Assembly (NCBI GenBank): GCA_002492415.1
Contig: DKYK01000030.1
Location: forward strand, 101,699 to 120,646
Direction: 5' to 3'
Length of the DNA stretch: 18,948 nt
From: Christensenella sp. UBA7102
Lineage (GTDB): Bacteria; Bacillota; Clostridia; Christensenellales; UBA1750
The notes below the pieces were generated by a model. That model was not told the origin of the DNA and searched no databases. It was given only the letters and a program-made list of their open reading frames with translations. A program made the translations under genes and the position numbers. Shown here one piece after another: positions 1-7,440 of the stretch. How positions within the stretch are numbered: position 1 is the first letter of the stretch; the number at the start of each line of letters is the position of its first letter.

Positions 1-1
1 C

Positions 2-538
2 GAGGTGTGCAAGGGCAAGCGCTATAACCGCGAGACGCTGGAGGTGCGCTACAAGGGTAAATCCATCTACGACGTGTTGGATATGACCGTAGAGCAAGCG
101 ATGAGCTTTTTCGAGAACTTCAAACCCATTCACCGCAAGCTCAAGACGCTCTACAACGTGGGTTTGGGGTACATCAAGCTGGGACAACCTTCCACGCAGC
201 TGTCGGGCGGCGAAGCCCAGCGCATCAAGCTAGCCACCGAGCTGGCGCGCGTGGGTACGGGCAAAACGCTCTACATACTGGATGAACCGACCACCGGTCT
301 GCACATGGCGGATGTTGAGCGCCTCATCCAGATGCTGCAGCAGCTGACCGATGCGGGCAATACCGTGCTGGTCATCGAGCACAATCTGGATGTCATCAAG
401 ACCGCCGACCATATTATCGACCTGGGACCGGAGGGCGGAGACGGCGGCGGCACCATCGTGGCGCAGGGCACGCCCGAGAAGGTGGCGCAGGTCCCGGGCA
501 GCTACACGGGCCAGTGGCTCAAAAAGGTGCTGAAGTAG
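2..538 (+). CDS. uvrA: Excinuclease ABC subunit A, C-terminal part (5' end outside window)
   Basis: UvrA is the DNA-damage recognition ATPase of nucleotide excision repair; it loads UvrB onto lesions in the cytoplasm. Only the last ~178 residues are present. The reading frame is open at the left edge, so the first in-frame GTG (position 5) is not a start. The opening residues EVCKGKRYNRETLEV are the segment just after the last cysteines of the C-terminal zinc module. They are followed by the ABC signature QLSGGEAQRIKLA, the Walker B segment LYILDEPTTGLH, the switch histidine in VIEHNLDVI, and the glycine-rich GPEGGDGGG typical of the UvrA tail. The C-terminus SYTGQWLKKVLK is a normal family ending. 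A hairpin terminator follows. Identification is very secure. Confidence 0.97.
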   Translation, partial: EVCKGKRYNRETLEVRYKGKSIYDVLDMTVEQAMSFFENFKPIHRKLKTLYNVGLGYIKLGQPSTQLSGGEAQRIKLATELARVGTGKTLYILDEPTTGLHMADVERLIQMLQQLTDAGNTVLVIEHNLDVIKTADHIIDLGPEGGDGGGTIVAQGTPEKVAQVPGSYTGQWLKKVLK

Positions 539-555
539 TTCATGTACATCAAATA

Positions 556-590
556 AGAGGGGTGGATTCCGCCTCTCTTTTGTTTTGTTT
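556..590 (+). terminator. Probable rho-independent terminator after uvrA
   Basis: Arms AGAGG (556-560) and CCTCT (572-576) enclose a loop that can pair further, imperfectly. They are followed directly by a T-rich tract (CTTTTGTTTTGTTT). The position, 18 bases after the uvrA stop, fits termination of uvrA. The stem is short, so efficiency is uncertain. Confidence 0.6.
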
Positions 591-618
591 CAGCAGGTGG
601 GATTCTTGAGCGTGTCGG

Positions 619-647
619 TTGATTTGGCGAGTGAAACCGTGTAGAAT
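619..647 (+). promoter_or_regulatory. Sigma-A type promoter for the threonine aldolase / GH31 unit
   Basis: The -35 TTGATT (619-624) and -10 TAGAAT (642-647) are separated by exactly 17 bp and lie 33 bp upstream of the aldolase ATG. It is the only good promoter I see ahead of the three co-directional genes up to the terminator near 5958-6003. Confidence 0.65.
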
Positions 648-679
648 AGTTATGAAAAACATTTTATTCGGAAGGGATA

Positions 680-1699
680 ATGAGTATGATCAGCTTTCGA
701 TGCGATTATGAGGAGGGCGCCTGCCCGGAGGTGTTGGAAGCGCTGGTGGAGACCAATCGCGTCAGCACGCCCGGTTACGGCGACGATGCGTACACAGGCG
801 CGGCGGTGGAGGCGATTCGGCGCAAGGCGGCGTGCCCCGGCGCGGAGGTCTACTTTGTGATGGGCGGCACGCCCGCCAACGCGATGGTGATCGCGCACGC
901 GCTGCGGCCCTACGAGGCGGCGATTTCGGCGGATTCAGGGCACATCAACGGTCACGAGACAGGCGCGGTGGAGGCGACCGGGCACAAGGTCCTGACGCGG
1001 CCCAATGTGAACGGCAAGCTGACGCCTGAAGCGGTTCGGGAAGTGGCGGCAGAATATATCGACGAGCACGTGGTCAAGCCCGCCTTGGTATACATCTCCC
1101 AGCCCACGGAGCTGGGCACGCTGTACACGCTGGCGGAGCTGAAGGCGTTGAGGGCGGTGTGCGACGAGTACGGGTTGCTGCTCTACTGTGACGGCGCGCG
1201 ATTGGCCTCGGCGCTGACGGCGCAGGACAACGATGCGGAGCTGCCCGACCTTGCGCAGCTGTGCGATGCGTTCTACATCGGCGGCACCAAATGCGGCGCG
1301 CTGTTCGGCGAGGCGGTGGTGTTTTCCAATGCGGCGCTGGGGGAAAATTTCGCATACACCCGCAAGCAGCGGGGAAATCTGCTGGCAAAAGGGCGGCTGC
1401 TGGGTGTGCAGTTCGGTGCGCTGATGCGGGAGGGCGTATATGAAAAGTACGGCGCGCACCAGAATGCGATGGCGGACAAGCTGCGCGCGGGGTTTGCGGC
1501 AAAGGGGCTCCCGATGCTGGCGCAAACGACCACCAACCAGCTCTTCCCTGTGCTGGAGAACGCACAGATCGAGCGGCTTTCGCAGCGCTTTGCGTTTCAT
1601 ACCTGGGGAAAGGTGGACGACAGTCACACCGCCATCCGCCTGGTGACCAGCTGGGCGACACAGGAGCGAGACGTGGACGCGCTGCTCGCCAGTCTATAA
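680..1699 (+). CDS. Low-specificity L-threonine aldolase family (PLP-dependent)
   Basis: This fold-type I PLP enzyme would cleave L-threonine or L-allo-threonine to glycine and acetaldehyde in the cytoplasm. The protein is 339 aa, normal for the family. Visible landmarks are the N-terminal SADSGHINGHETGAVEATGHKV segment (residues ~83-104), the DGARLASAL motif (Asp171 for the PLP pyridine nitrogen, Arg174), and GGTKCGALFGEAVVF with Lys204 as the expected Schiff-base lysine. The start at ATG 680 is supported by GGAAGGG a few bases upstream; an in-frame ATG two codons later is the only close alternative. The next gene starts 45 bp after the stop with no terminator between, so co-transcription with the GH31 pair is likely. 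Related beta-eliminating lyases share the fold, so exact substrate preference is inferred. Confidence 0.9.
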   Translation: MSMISFRCDYEEGACPEVLEALVETNRVSTPGYGDDAYTGAAVEAIRRKAACPGAEVYFVMGGTPANAMVIAHALRPYEAAISADSGHINGHETGAVEATGHKVLTRPNVNGKLTPEAVREVAAEYIDEHVVKPALVYISQPTELGTLYTLAELKALRAVCDEYGLLLYCDGARLASALTAQDNDAELPDLAQLCDAFYIGGTKCGALFGEAVVFSNAALGENFAYTRKQRGNLLAKGRLLGVQFGALMREGVYEKYGAHQNAMADKLRAGFAAKGLPMLAQTTTNQLFPVLENAQIERLSQRFAFHTWGKVDDSHTAIRLVTSWATQERDVDALLASL

Positions 1700-1744
1700 G
1701 TTTTGAAACAAGTTGCAAAATATATGATCTTGGGAGGGACAAAC

Positions 1745-3838
1745 ATGGCCGTTATGGACGTGACGGGCAACCGTCTCTACTGGCAGCAGGACACGGAAAA
1801 GATACTCGTCGAGCCGTGGGGCAAGGACTCATTGCGCGTGCGCATCACGCGCAATGGGGAATTTGACATAAAGGACTGGGCGCTGGACGAGCCGCACGAG
1901 GAAGTTCTTCAGGCTAAGGCGGAGATCTTTGAGACGGCGCCGCCCAACTTTGCACAGGACGCGGCGCGCCTGGGGCAGGGCGAGTATCAGTTCAATGAAA
2001 AGCCCGAGAAAAAGCCCAACGCGATGCGCATCACAAATGGCAACATCACTGCGGAGATCGACCGGCACGGGTACATGCGCTTTCTCAACGGCAAGGGCGA
2101 GGAGCTGCTGCGCGAATATGTGCGCGACCGCTCCGATTTGTCGGAATTCTGCGTGCCGCTTTCGCGCAAGGCGCGGCTGCTCACGCCCATTCCCGGCTGC
2201 TTGGATTGGACAGCGGTGATGAGCTTCGAGGCGCGCGAGGACGAGCGCTTCTACGGCTTGGGGCAGTACCAGGAGGACTATCTGAACCTGAAGGGCTGCC
2301 AGCTGGAGCTGGCGCAGCGCAACTCGCAGGCCAGCGTGCCTTTCCTGCTGTCCTCGCTTGGGTATGGGTTCCTTTGGAACAACCCGGCGGTGGGACAGGT
2401 AACGCTGGGCGAAAATGTCACCGAGTGGACGGCGGAGCGCACGCGGCAGATCGACTACTGGATCACTGCGGCGGATACGCCGGCGCAGGTGCTGGAGAAT
2501 TATACCGCCGTCACGGGCCGCGTGCCCATGATGCGCCGCGATCTGATGGGATTCTGGCAGTGCAAGCTGCGCTACCAGACGCAGGACGAGGTGCTGCGCG
2601 TGGTGCGCGAGCACAAAAAGCGCGGTCTGCCCATGGACGTGATCGTCATCGATTTCTTCCACTGGACGGCGCAGGGCGACTGGCAGTTCGATCCCAAGGA
2701 TTTCCCAGATCCCGAGGCGATGATCCGCGAGCTGAACGAGATGGGCGTCAACCTGATGGTATCGGTGTGGCCCACGGTGGATCAGCGCACGGACAACTAC
2801 AAAAAGATGAGCGAACGCGGGTATCTGATGCACATGGATCGCGGGCTGCCCATCCACGGCACCTGGATGGGGCCGTGCACCTATTATGACGCGATCAACC
2901 CCGGCGCGCAGAAGTACGTCTGGCAGCAGGTGAAGCAGCATTATTATGACAAGGGCGTTAAGCTCTTTTGGCTGGACGAGGCTGAGCCCGAGATCGACGC
3001 GTATGACGCGGACAACTATCGCTACTACGACGGCCCGGCGCTGTTGTGCGCCAACGAGTACCCCCGCTGCTACATCAAGGGCTTCTACGACGGCATGAAG
3101 GCGCAGGGCGACGAAGGCATCTGCCATTTGATTCGCTGTGCGTGGGCAGGCTCGCAGAAGTACGGCGCGCTGCTGTGGTCGGGAGATGTGGAATCCACGT
3201 TTACTGCAATGCGCAAGCAGCTGTCCGCTGGCCTGAATGCGGGCATGGCGGGCATCGCCTGGTGGACTTGCGATATTGGCGGATTCCTGGGCGGCTTTAC
3301 CGCGCACGAGGACTTCCGCGAGCTGCTGGTGCGCTGGTTCCAGTGGGGCGCCTTCCTTCCCGTGATGCGGCTGCATGGCGATCGCCTGCCCTACACTGAG
3401 CCGCCGGTCAAGTTCTATGGACAGATTGAACGGTTCGGCACGGGCGCGGGCAACGAGGTGTGGTCCTTTGGCGAGGACAATTATGAGATTCTGAAAAAAT
3501 ACATCCTCATCCGCGAGAGCCTAAAGCCTTATATCGAAACGGTGATGCGCCAAGCGCATGAGCACGGCACGCCCGTGATGCGCGCGCTGTTCTTCCAGTA
3601 TCCGGATGACTCCGAGGCGTATCGGTACGAGGACGAGTATCTGTTTGGCCCCGATCTGCTGGTCGCGCCGGTGTTTGAGGCAGGCGCGGTGCAGCGCAGC
3701 GTATATCTGCCTGCGGGCGATACCTGGCGCGAGGTGAGCACAGGCAAAACATATGCGGGCGGGCAGTCCGTGCTGGCGGACGCGCCCATCGATGTGATTC
3801 CGCTGTTCGTGCGCGTGGGCGCAGAACTGCCGCTGTGA
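1745..3838 (+). CDS. Glycoside hydrolase family 31 (alpha-xylosidase/alpha-glucosidase-like), first of a tandem pair
   Basis: This is a retaining alpha-glycosidase of family GH31 that would remove terminal alpha-linked glucose or xylose from oligosaccharides. The product is 697 aa with no signal peptide, so it is probably cytoplasmic. An N-terminal beta-sandwich leads into the (beta/alpha)8 barrel. The barrel carries MGFWQCKLRY, the expected nucleophile Asp411 in FWLDEAEPE, the expected acid/base Asp481 in WSGDVES, and RLHGDRLP. The WLDEAEPE context and the size resemble bacterial xyloglucan alpha-xylosidases, but without their PA14 insert. I chose ATG 1745 because GGGAGGG lies 5 bp upstream and the N-terminus then aligns with the downstream paralog; the in-frame TTG at 1703 has no ribosome binding site. 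Family assignment is secure, substrate is not. Confidence 0.92.
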   Translation: MAVMDVTGNRLYWQQDTEKILVEPWGKDSLRVRITRNGEFDIKDWALDEPHEEVLQAKAEIFETAPPNFAQDAARLGQGEYQFNEKPEKKPNAMRITNGNITAEIDRHGYMRFLNGKGEELLREYVRDRSDLSEFCVPLSRKARLLTPIPGCLDWTAVMSFEAREDERFYGLGQYQEDYLNLKGCQLELAQRNSQASVPFLLSSLGYGFLWNNPAVGQVTLGENVTEWTAERTRQIDYWITAADTPAQVLENYTAVTGRVPMMRRDLMGFWQCKLRYQTQDEVLRVVREHKKRGLPMDVIVIDFFHWTAQGDWQFDPKDFPDPEAMIRELNEMGVNLMVSVWPTVDQRTDNYKKMSERGYLMHMDRGLPIHGTWMGPCTYYDAINPGAQKYVWQQVKQHYYDKGVKLFWLDEAEPEIDAYDADNYRYYDGPALLCANEYPRCYIKGFYDGMKAQGDEGICHLIRCAWAGSQKYGALLWSGDVESTFTAMRKQLSAGLNAGMAGIAWWTCDIGGFLGGFTAHEDFRELLVRWFQWGAFLPVMRLHGDRLPYTEPPVKFYGQIERFGTGAGNEVWSFGEDNYEILKKYILIRESLKPYIETVMRQAHEHGTPVMRALFFQYPDDSEAYRYEDEYLFGPDLLVAPVFEAGAVQRSVYLPAGDTWREVSTGKTYAGGQSVLADAPIDVIPLFVRVGAELPL

Positions 3839-3856
3839 GGAAGGAGTGTAGCGAAT

Positions 3857-5941
3857 ATGGCCATCATCAGGCTTGAAGATAACCAGCTCTACTGGCAGCA
3901 GGGCGAAGAAAAGCTGCTCATTCAGCCGTGGGGGAACAACGGCCTGCGCGTGCGCGTCACCCGTGCGGCGCAGCTGGATTTGGATGAGAACTGGGCGCTG
4001 CTGCCTGCGGGCGAGCATCAGGCGGAGCGGTCCATGGTTCATACCGCGCCTAAAAATAAAAAACAGATGGCCGCCGCAGGCGGGCCGGGCGAGGATGCGC
4101 CCATTATAGCGGAGGAAAATGCCGCGTGGATCAAAAACGGCAAGGTCGCGGCGTTCATCGACCGGCACGGCTATCTGTTCTTCTACAATGGAAAGGGCGA
4201 GGAGCTGACGCGCGAGTACGTGCGTAACCGCTCCGACCTGTCGGAGTACTCCGTGCCGCTGGCCATGCGGGGCCGCTTGCTGCACCCGGGCGTGGGACGC
4301 GACGATTACCGCTGCGCGATGAGCTTTGAGGCCTATGAGGACGAGAAGATCTACGGCATGGGCCAGTACCAGGAGGACAGCCTCAACCTCAAGGGCCTGA
4401 AGCTGGAGCTGGTGCAGCGCAATTCGCAGATCAGCTGCCCGTTCATGGTGTCCTCGCGCGGCTACGGCCTGCTGTGGAACAACCCGGCGGTGGGCCAGGT
4501 GACCTTTGCGCGCAACGTGACCAAGTGGGAAGCGCGGTCCACCCGCCAGATCGATTTCTGGATCACCGCAGGCGACACGCCGGACGAGATCGAGCGCAAC
4601 TACGCCTCGGCAACCGGCACCGTGCCCATGATGCGCGACGATCTGATGGGATTTTGGCAGTGCAAGCTGCGCTACCGCACGCAGGAGGAGTTGCTGAGCG
4701 TGGTGCGCGAGCACAAGCGGCGCGGCCTGCCGATGGACGCCATCGTGGTGGACTTCTTCCACTGGACCAAGCAGGGCGACTGGAAGTTCGACCCGGTGGA
4801 CTGGCCAGACCCCGAAGGCATGGTGGAGGAACTGAAGAAATACGGCGTGAACTTGGTGGTATCCGTGTGGCCGACGGTGGACGTGCGCAGCGAGAACTTC
4901 CGCGAGCTGGCGGAAAACGACTACCTCATCCGCAATGACCGCGGCATCCGCCTGACCAGCCGCTTCATGGGCGACGTGACGCTGTGGGACGCGATGAACC
5001 CCGGCGCGCGCGAGTTCATCTGGCGCGTGTGCAAGAAGAACTACTACGACAAGGGCATCAAGCTGTTCTGGCTGGACAGCGCCGAGCCCATCTACAATAA
5101 CGATCACATCGACAACCTGCGCTACTACACCGGCCCGGCGCTGCAGGTGAGCAACATGTACCCGATGAACTTCGCCAGGGCCTTCTATGAAGGGCTCGCG
5201 GCCGAGGGAGAGCAGGACATCATGTGCCTGATCCGCTGCGGCTGGGCGGGCAGCCAGCGCTACGGCGCGCTGGTGTGGTCGGGCGACATTCAGAGCAACT
5301 TCAAGTCCATGCGCCAGCAGATCACCGCGGGCCTGAACGCCGGCATGGCGGGCCTGCCCTGGTGGACGACGGACATCGGCGGCTTCCTCTCCGGCTTCCC
5401 GGCGCACGACGACTTCCGCGAGGTGCTGGTGCGCTGGTTCGAGTGGGGCTGCTTTCAGCCCGTGATGCGGCTGCACGGCGACCGCCTGCCCTACCGCAAC
5501 CCCGAGCCCCTCTACCGCGACGGCGTGGAGCAGTTCGGCTCGGGCGCGGACAACGAGATCTGGTCCTTCGGCGAGGACAACTACGAGATCCTGAAAAAAT
5601 ACCTGCTCCTGCGCGAGTCCCTCAAGCCCTACATCAAGAATCTGATGCGGCAAGCTCACGAGCACGGCACGCCCGTGATGCGTCCGCTGTTCTATCACTA
5701 CCCCGAGGACAAGGCCGCCTGGGACATCGACGAGACCTACCTCTTCGGCCGCGATCTCCTCGTCGCCCCCGTCTACGAGGCAGGCGCCGCCACCCGCCGC
5801 ACCTACCTGCCCGCGGGCGACACCTGGCGCGAGGTCGCCACCGGCAAGACCTTCTCCGGCGGCCAGTGGGTCGACGCCCACGCCCCGCTGGACACCATCC
5901 CCCTCTTCGTCCGCGACGGCGCCCAGGGCCTGCCCCTCTAA
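3857..5941 (+). CDS. Glycoside hydrolase family 31, second of a tandem pair
   Basis: A 694-aa GH31 alpha-glycosidase co-linear along its whole length with the gene just upstream (LYWQQ.EEKLLIQPWG at the N-terminus, LPAGDTWREV.TGKT.SGGQ at the C-terminus). The expected nucleophile is Asp407 in FWLDSAEPI and the acid/base Asp477 in WSGDIQS. AAGGAG at 3841-3846 sits 10 bp before the ATG, 18 bp after the preceding stop, so the two are one operon. The pair looks like a local duplication that then diverged. The active-site strand reads DSAEPI instead of DEAEPE, and the loop before it is TSRFMGDVTLWDAMNPGA instead of HGTWMGPCTYYDAINPGA, which suggests a different substrate. The last ~250 bp have an unusually strong bias to C-ending codons. 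A hairpin terminator follows. Confidence 0.92.
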   Translation: MAIIRLEDNQLYWQQGEEKLLIQPWGNNGLRVRVTRAAQLDLDENWALLPAGEHQAERSMVHTAPKNKKQMAAAGGPGEDAPIIAEENAAWIKNGKVAAFIDRHGYLFFYNGKGEELTREYVRNRSDLSEYSVPLAMRGRLLHPGVGRDDYRCAMSFEAYEDEKIYGMGQYQEDSLNLKGLKLELVQRNSQISCPFMVSSRGYGLLWNNPAVGQVTFARNVTKWEARSTRQIDFWITAGDTPDEIERNYASATGTVPMMRDDLMGFWQCKLRYRTQEELLSVVREHKRRGLPMDAIVVDFFHWTKQGDWKFDPVDWPDPEGMVEELKKYGVNLVVSVWPTVDVRSENFRELAENDYLIRNDRGIRLTSRFMGDVTLWDAMNPGAREFIWRVCKKNYYDKGIKLFWLDSAEPIYNNDHIDNLRYYTGPALQVSNMYPMNFARAFYEGLAAEGEQDIMCLIRCGWAGSQRYGALVWSGDIQSNFKSMRQQITAGLNAGMAGLPWWTTDIGGFLSGFPAHDDFREVLVRWFEWGCFQPVMRLHGDRLPYRNPEPLYRDGVEQFGSGADNEIWSFGEDNYEILKKYLLLRESLKPYIKNLMRQAHEHGTPVMRPLFYHYPEDKAAWDIDETYLFGRDLLVAPVYEAGAATRRTYLPAGDTWREVATGKTFSGGQWVDAHAPLDTIPLFVRDGAQGLPL

Positions 5942-5957
5942 TCCCCCCAAAACGCCA

Positions 5958-6003
5958 ATGAGCCGAACACACCCCACCCGGTGCGTCCGGCTCATCTCTT
6001 TTT
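5958..6003. terminator. Terminator of the GH31 operon, overlapping the 3' end of the XRE gene
   Basis: Perfect 8-bp arms ATGAGCCG (5958-5965) and CGGCTCAT (5988-5995) can be extended inwards by an imperfect stem, and T-rich CTCTTTTT follows on the plus strand. It lies 17 bp after the GH31 stop. The stop codon of the opposing XRE gene (5992-5994 on the minus strand) is inside the right arm, so the hairpin may serve both convergent transcripts. Confidence 0.8.
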
Positions 6004-6222
6004 CCGCCGAGGATAGGGCCGCGGCTCGTCCGTCAGCCCGAGCAGATAGTCCACGCTCGTCCCGTAAAACTCCGCCAGCTTCACCAAGCACTCCAGCGGA
6101 ATCGCCCGCTCGCCCGTCTCGTAACGCGAATAGCACACCTGCGAGCAATTCAAAAGATTTGCAATGACCTGCTGCTTTAAGTCCCGGTCCTCCCGCAGGT
6201 CGCGGATGCGAAGAGTAAACAA
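5992..6222 (-). CDS. XRE-family (Cro/C1-type HTH) transcriptional regulator
   Basis: A 76-aa single-domain DNA-binding protein. Residues ~16-45 (LKQQVIANLLNCSQVCYSRYETGERAIP, read as LKQQVIANLLNC then SQVCYSRYETGERAIP) form the classic helix-turn-helix with the YxRYExGxRxIP recognition region. The following LVKLAEFYGTSVDYLLGL is the usual C-terminal half of HTH_3, and the tail is basic (PRRKKR). The start is TTG at 6222: an excellent AGGAGGGG lies 7-8 bases upstream on the minus strand, and the only nearby ATG precedes that site. The gene is transcribed divergently from the Sel1-repeat gene. The shared 97-bp gap holds two inverted repeats that are its likely operators, so it probably represses itself and that cassette. 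Its base composition is like the host's, unlike the AT-rich neighbour. Confidence 0.9.
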   Translation of the reverse strand: MFTLRIRDLREDRDLKQQVIANLLNCSQVCYSRYETGERAIPLECLVKLAEFYGTSVDYLLGLTDEPRPYPRRKKR

Positions 6223-6255
6223 CTTGACCCCTCCTTTTCATGCTTACTATAAGAA

Positions 6256-6295
6256 ATACCGATTTGGCATATTGACAGAAATACCATTTCGGTAT
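6256..6295. promoter_or_regulatory. Two operator-like inverted repeats in the XRE/Sel1 divergent region
   Basis: Two 15-bp copies of the pattern ATACC-N5-GGYAT lie 25 bp apart. The first (6256-6270) has arms ATACC/GGCAT and the second (6281-6295) has arms ATACC/GGTAT. Each is directly preceded by AA or GAA. The second lies between the -35 and -10 of the plus-strand promoter and touches the -10; the first lies where the XRE promoter would be. This is typical of Cro/C1-type repressor sites. Binding by the adjacent XRE protein is inference. Confidence 0.6.
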
Positions 6296-6300
6296 ATTAT
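6272..6300 (+). promoter_or_regulatory. Promoter of the Sel1-repeat cassette
   Basis: A perfect -35 TTGACA (6272-6277) and -10 TATTAT (6295-6300) are 17 bp apart. The predicted start near 6307 would leave only a ~13-base leader that begins at the ribosome binding site AGGAGGGG (6307-6314). The operator-like repeats bracket and overlap it, so regulation by the XRE protein is likely. Confidence 0.75.
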
Positions 6301-6319
6301 TAGTTCAGGAGGGGATAGT

Positions 6320-7234
6320 ATGACAAATCGTGAACTGATGTTGGATTATCTGAATTGCACAGAGGAAGAAAGGGACGAAAAAAGGTCACAATTATGTTCT
6401 GCGGTAAAAAACGAGAACGAGCGAGTAGAACTGCTCATCCAACTGAAACAAGAAGGAGAGATCAAGCCGGAACAGGGAAACCGTATCGTTTCGTTACTCT
6501 ATTTATCGCCATCATCAGATGAAGATATGGATGTGTTTGGCAAAGAATTGAAGATTATGACCTGGCTAGCAGATTCTGGCTGTGCATGGGCTCAGTGCAG
6601 AATAGCTGAGTTATATGAGTTGGGGCTTGGAGGATTCGCAAAAGGGGGATTAGCAAAAGATGAACGGAAGGCTCTTGCGTATTACGAAAAAGCAGCGAAA
6701 GGTAATGAGGATTTTCGACAGTGGGTTAGATTAGGGCGGTTATATAAAAAACTAGGAATGCCGCAAAAGGCTTTGAACGCTCTGCTCAAACCAATTATCT
6801 GGGAAAATGGCGAAATTGCTAGAATCAAAGATTTCAATTCATATGATTTGGGCACAGAACTATTTGATATTCTGACGGAAGAGGGATCTATTGAGGTTAA
6901 AAAAGAACACATTCGAACATTACGGAAACTGGTAACTTATTACTGTGAAAAAGGTGAGGGAGAAGAGCGCGATGCGGGCGAAGCATTACGAAAACTAATT
7001 CAAATATACGAGATGAATTGCGGGAAATTCTCTGCGGAAAACATTAGCCAAGAGAGGGAACCTGCACGACGGTCGGATCAGAATACGGGAAGAAATGCGA
7101 ATAACAGGAATGAGCAGAGAAACAACCAATATGTAAAGACGTCGAGCGGTTGCCTTGGCGCATTCATATTCCTAACCCTGGTCCCCTGCGGAGTGGTCGG
7201 TACCGCAATCTGGTTATTACTCAATGTGTTCTGA
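6320..7234 (+). CDS. Sel1-like repeat protein with C-terminal membrane anchor
   Basis: A 304-aa protein. Residues ~87-130 contain a recognisable Sel1-like (TPR-related) repeat, GCAWAQCRIAELYELG followed by a short insert and DERKALAYYEKAAKGN; the next ~35 residues look like a degenerate TPR helix pair. Residues 245-275 are a polar Asn/Arg/Gln-rich linker, and 278-303 (GCLGAFIFLTLVPCGVVGTAIWLLLNVF, in part) form one hydrophobic helix, so it is probably tail-anchored with the repeats in the cytoplasm. The start is ATG 6320, 5 bp after AGGAGGGG; the open frame further upstream is non-coding promoter DNA. The gene is clearly AT-richer than its neighbours, with many AAA, GAA and TTA codons, suggesting horizontal origin. 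Sel1 repeats usually mediate protein-protein contacts; no enzymatic role is visible. Confidence 0.85.
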   Translation: MTNRELMLDYLNCTEEERDEKRSQLCSAVKNENERVELLIQLKQEGEIKPEQGNRIVSLLYLSPSSDEDMDVFGKELKIMTWLADSGCAWAQCRIAELYELGLGGFAKGGLAKDERKALAYYEKAAKGNEDFRQWVRLGRLYKKLGMPQKALNALLKPIIWENGEIARIKDFNSYDLGTELFDILTEEGSIEVKKEHIRTLRKLVTYYCEKGEGEERDAGEALRKLIQIYEMNCGKFSAENISQEREPARRSDQNTGRNANNRNEQRNNQYVKTSSGCLGAFIFLTLVPCGVVGTAIWLLLNVF

Positions 7235-7247
7235 GGAGGATGCGAAT

Positions 7248-7403
7248 ATGGCAAAAGAGTGCGTTTTTTACGAATGGAAATATGGCGGATACTACTGCAA
7301 TGTTGCAAATAAGTCGATCAACAATGAAATTGTAAAGCGATATTGTTGGACGTACTGTTCGGAAGATTGTCCCCTTAGGTTGAATTTGAATCGACGATTC
7401 TAA
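7248..7403 (+). CDS. Small cysteine-rich hypothetical protein (51 aa)
   Basis: ATG 7248 follows GAGGAGG (7233-7239) by 8 bases, and the gene starts 13 bp after the Sel1-repeat stop, so it is in the same transcript. The product begins MAKECVFYEW and ends RLNLNRRF. Cysteines are at 5, 17, 33, 37 and 41, with the last three spaced by three residues each, suggesting a metal site or disulfides. No signal peptide or membrane helix is present. I do not recognise a family. Codon use and AT content match the upstream gene. Confidence 0.7.
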   Translation: MAKECVFYEWKYGGYYCNVANKSINNEIVKRYCWTYCSEDCPLRLNLNRRF

Positions 7404-7417
7404 TGGCCTAGGCCATT
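7402..7417. repeat. Perfect 16-bp palindrome between small ORFs
   Basis: AATGGCCTAGGCCATT begins inside the stop codon of the 51-aa gene and ends just before the next ribosome binding site. As RNA it could form a 6-bp stem with a CTAG loop; as DNA it is a perfect two-fold site. No T-tract follows, so it is not a terminator. Confidence 0.6.
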
Positions 7418-7440
7418 TAATAAAGGAGGTGCGTGACTTT

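Noticed and set aside
1703..1744. Upstream TTG start for the first GH31
   Set aside because: No ribosome binding site, while ATG 1745 has GGGAGGG and matches the paralog N-terminus.
1829..3376. 515-codon minus-strand frame
   Set aside because: Shadow of the first GH31 gene; His/Arg/Leu-rich low-complexity product without motifs.
3521..6241. 906-codon open frame on the minus strand
   Set aside because: It lies opposite the second GH31 gene and the XRE gene, has no ribosome binding site or recognisable domain, and is a by-product of high GC at third positions.
6164..6319. Longer N-terminus for the Sel1-repeat protein
   Set aside because: This stretch contains the XRE start, the operators and the promoter; ATG 6320 has its own AGGAGGGG.
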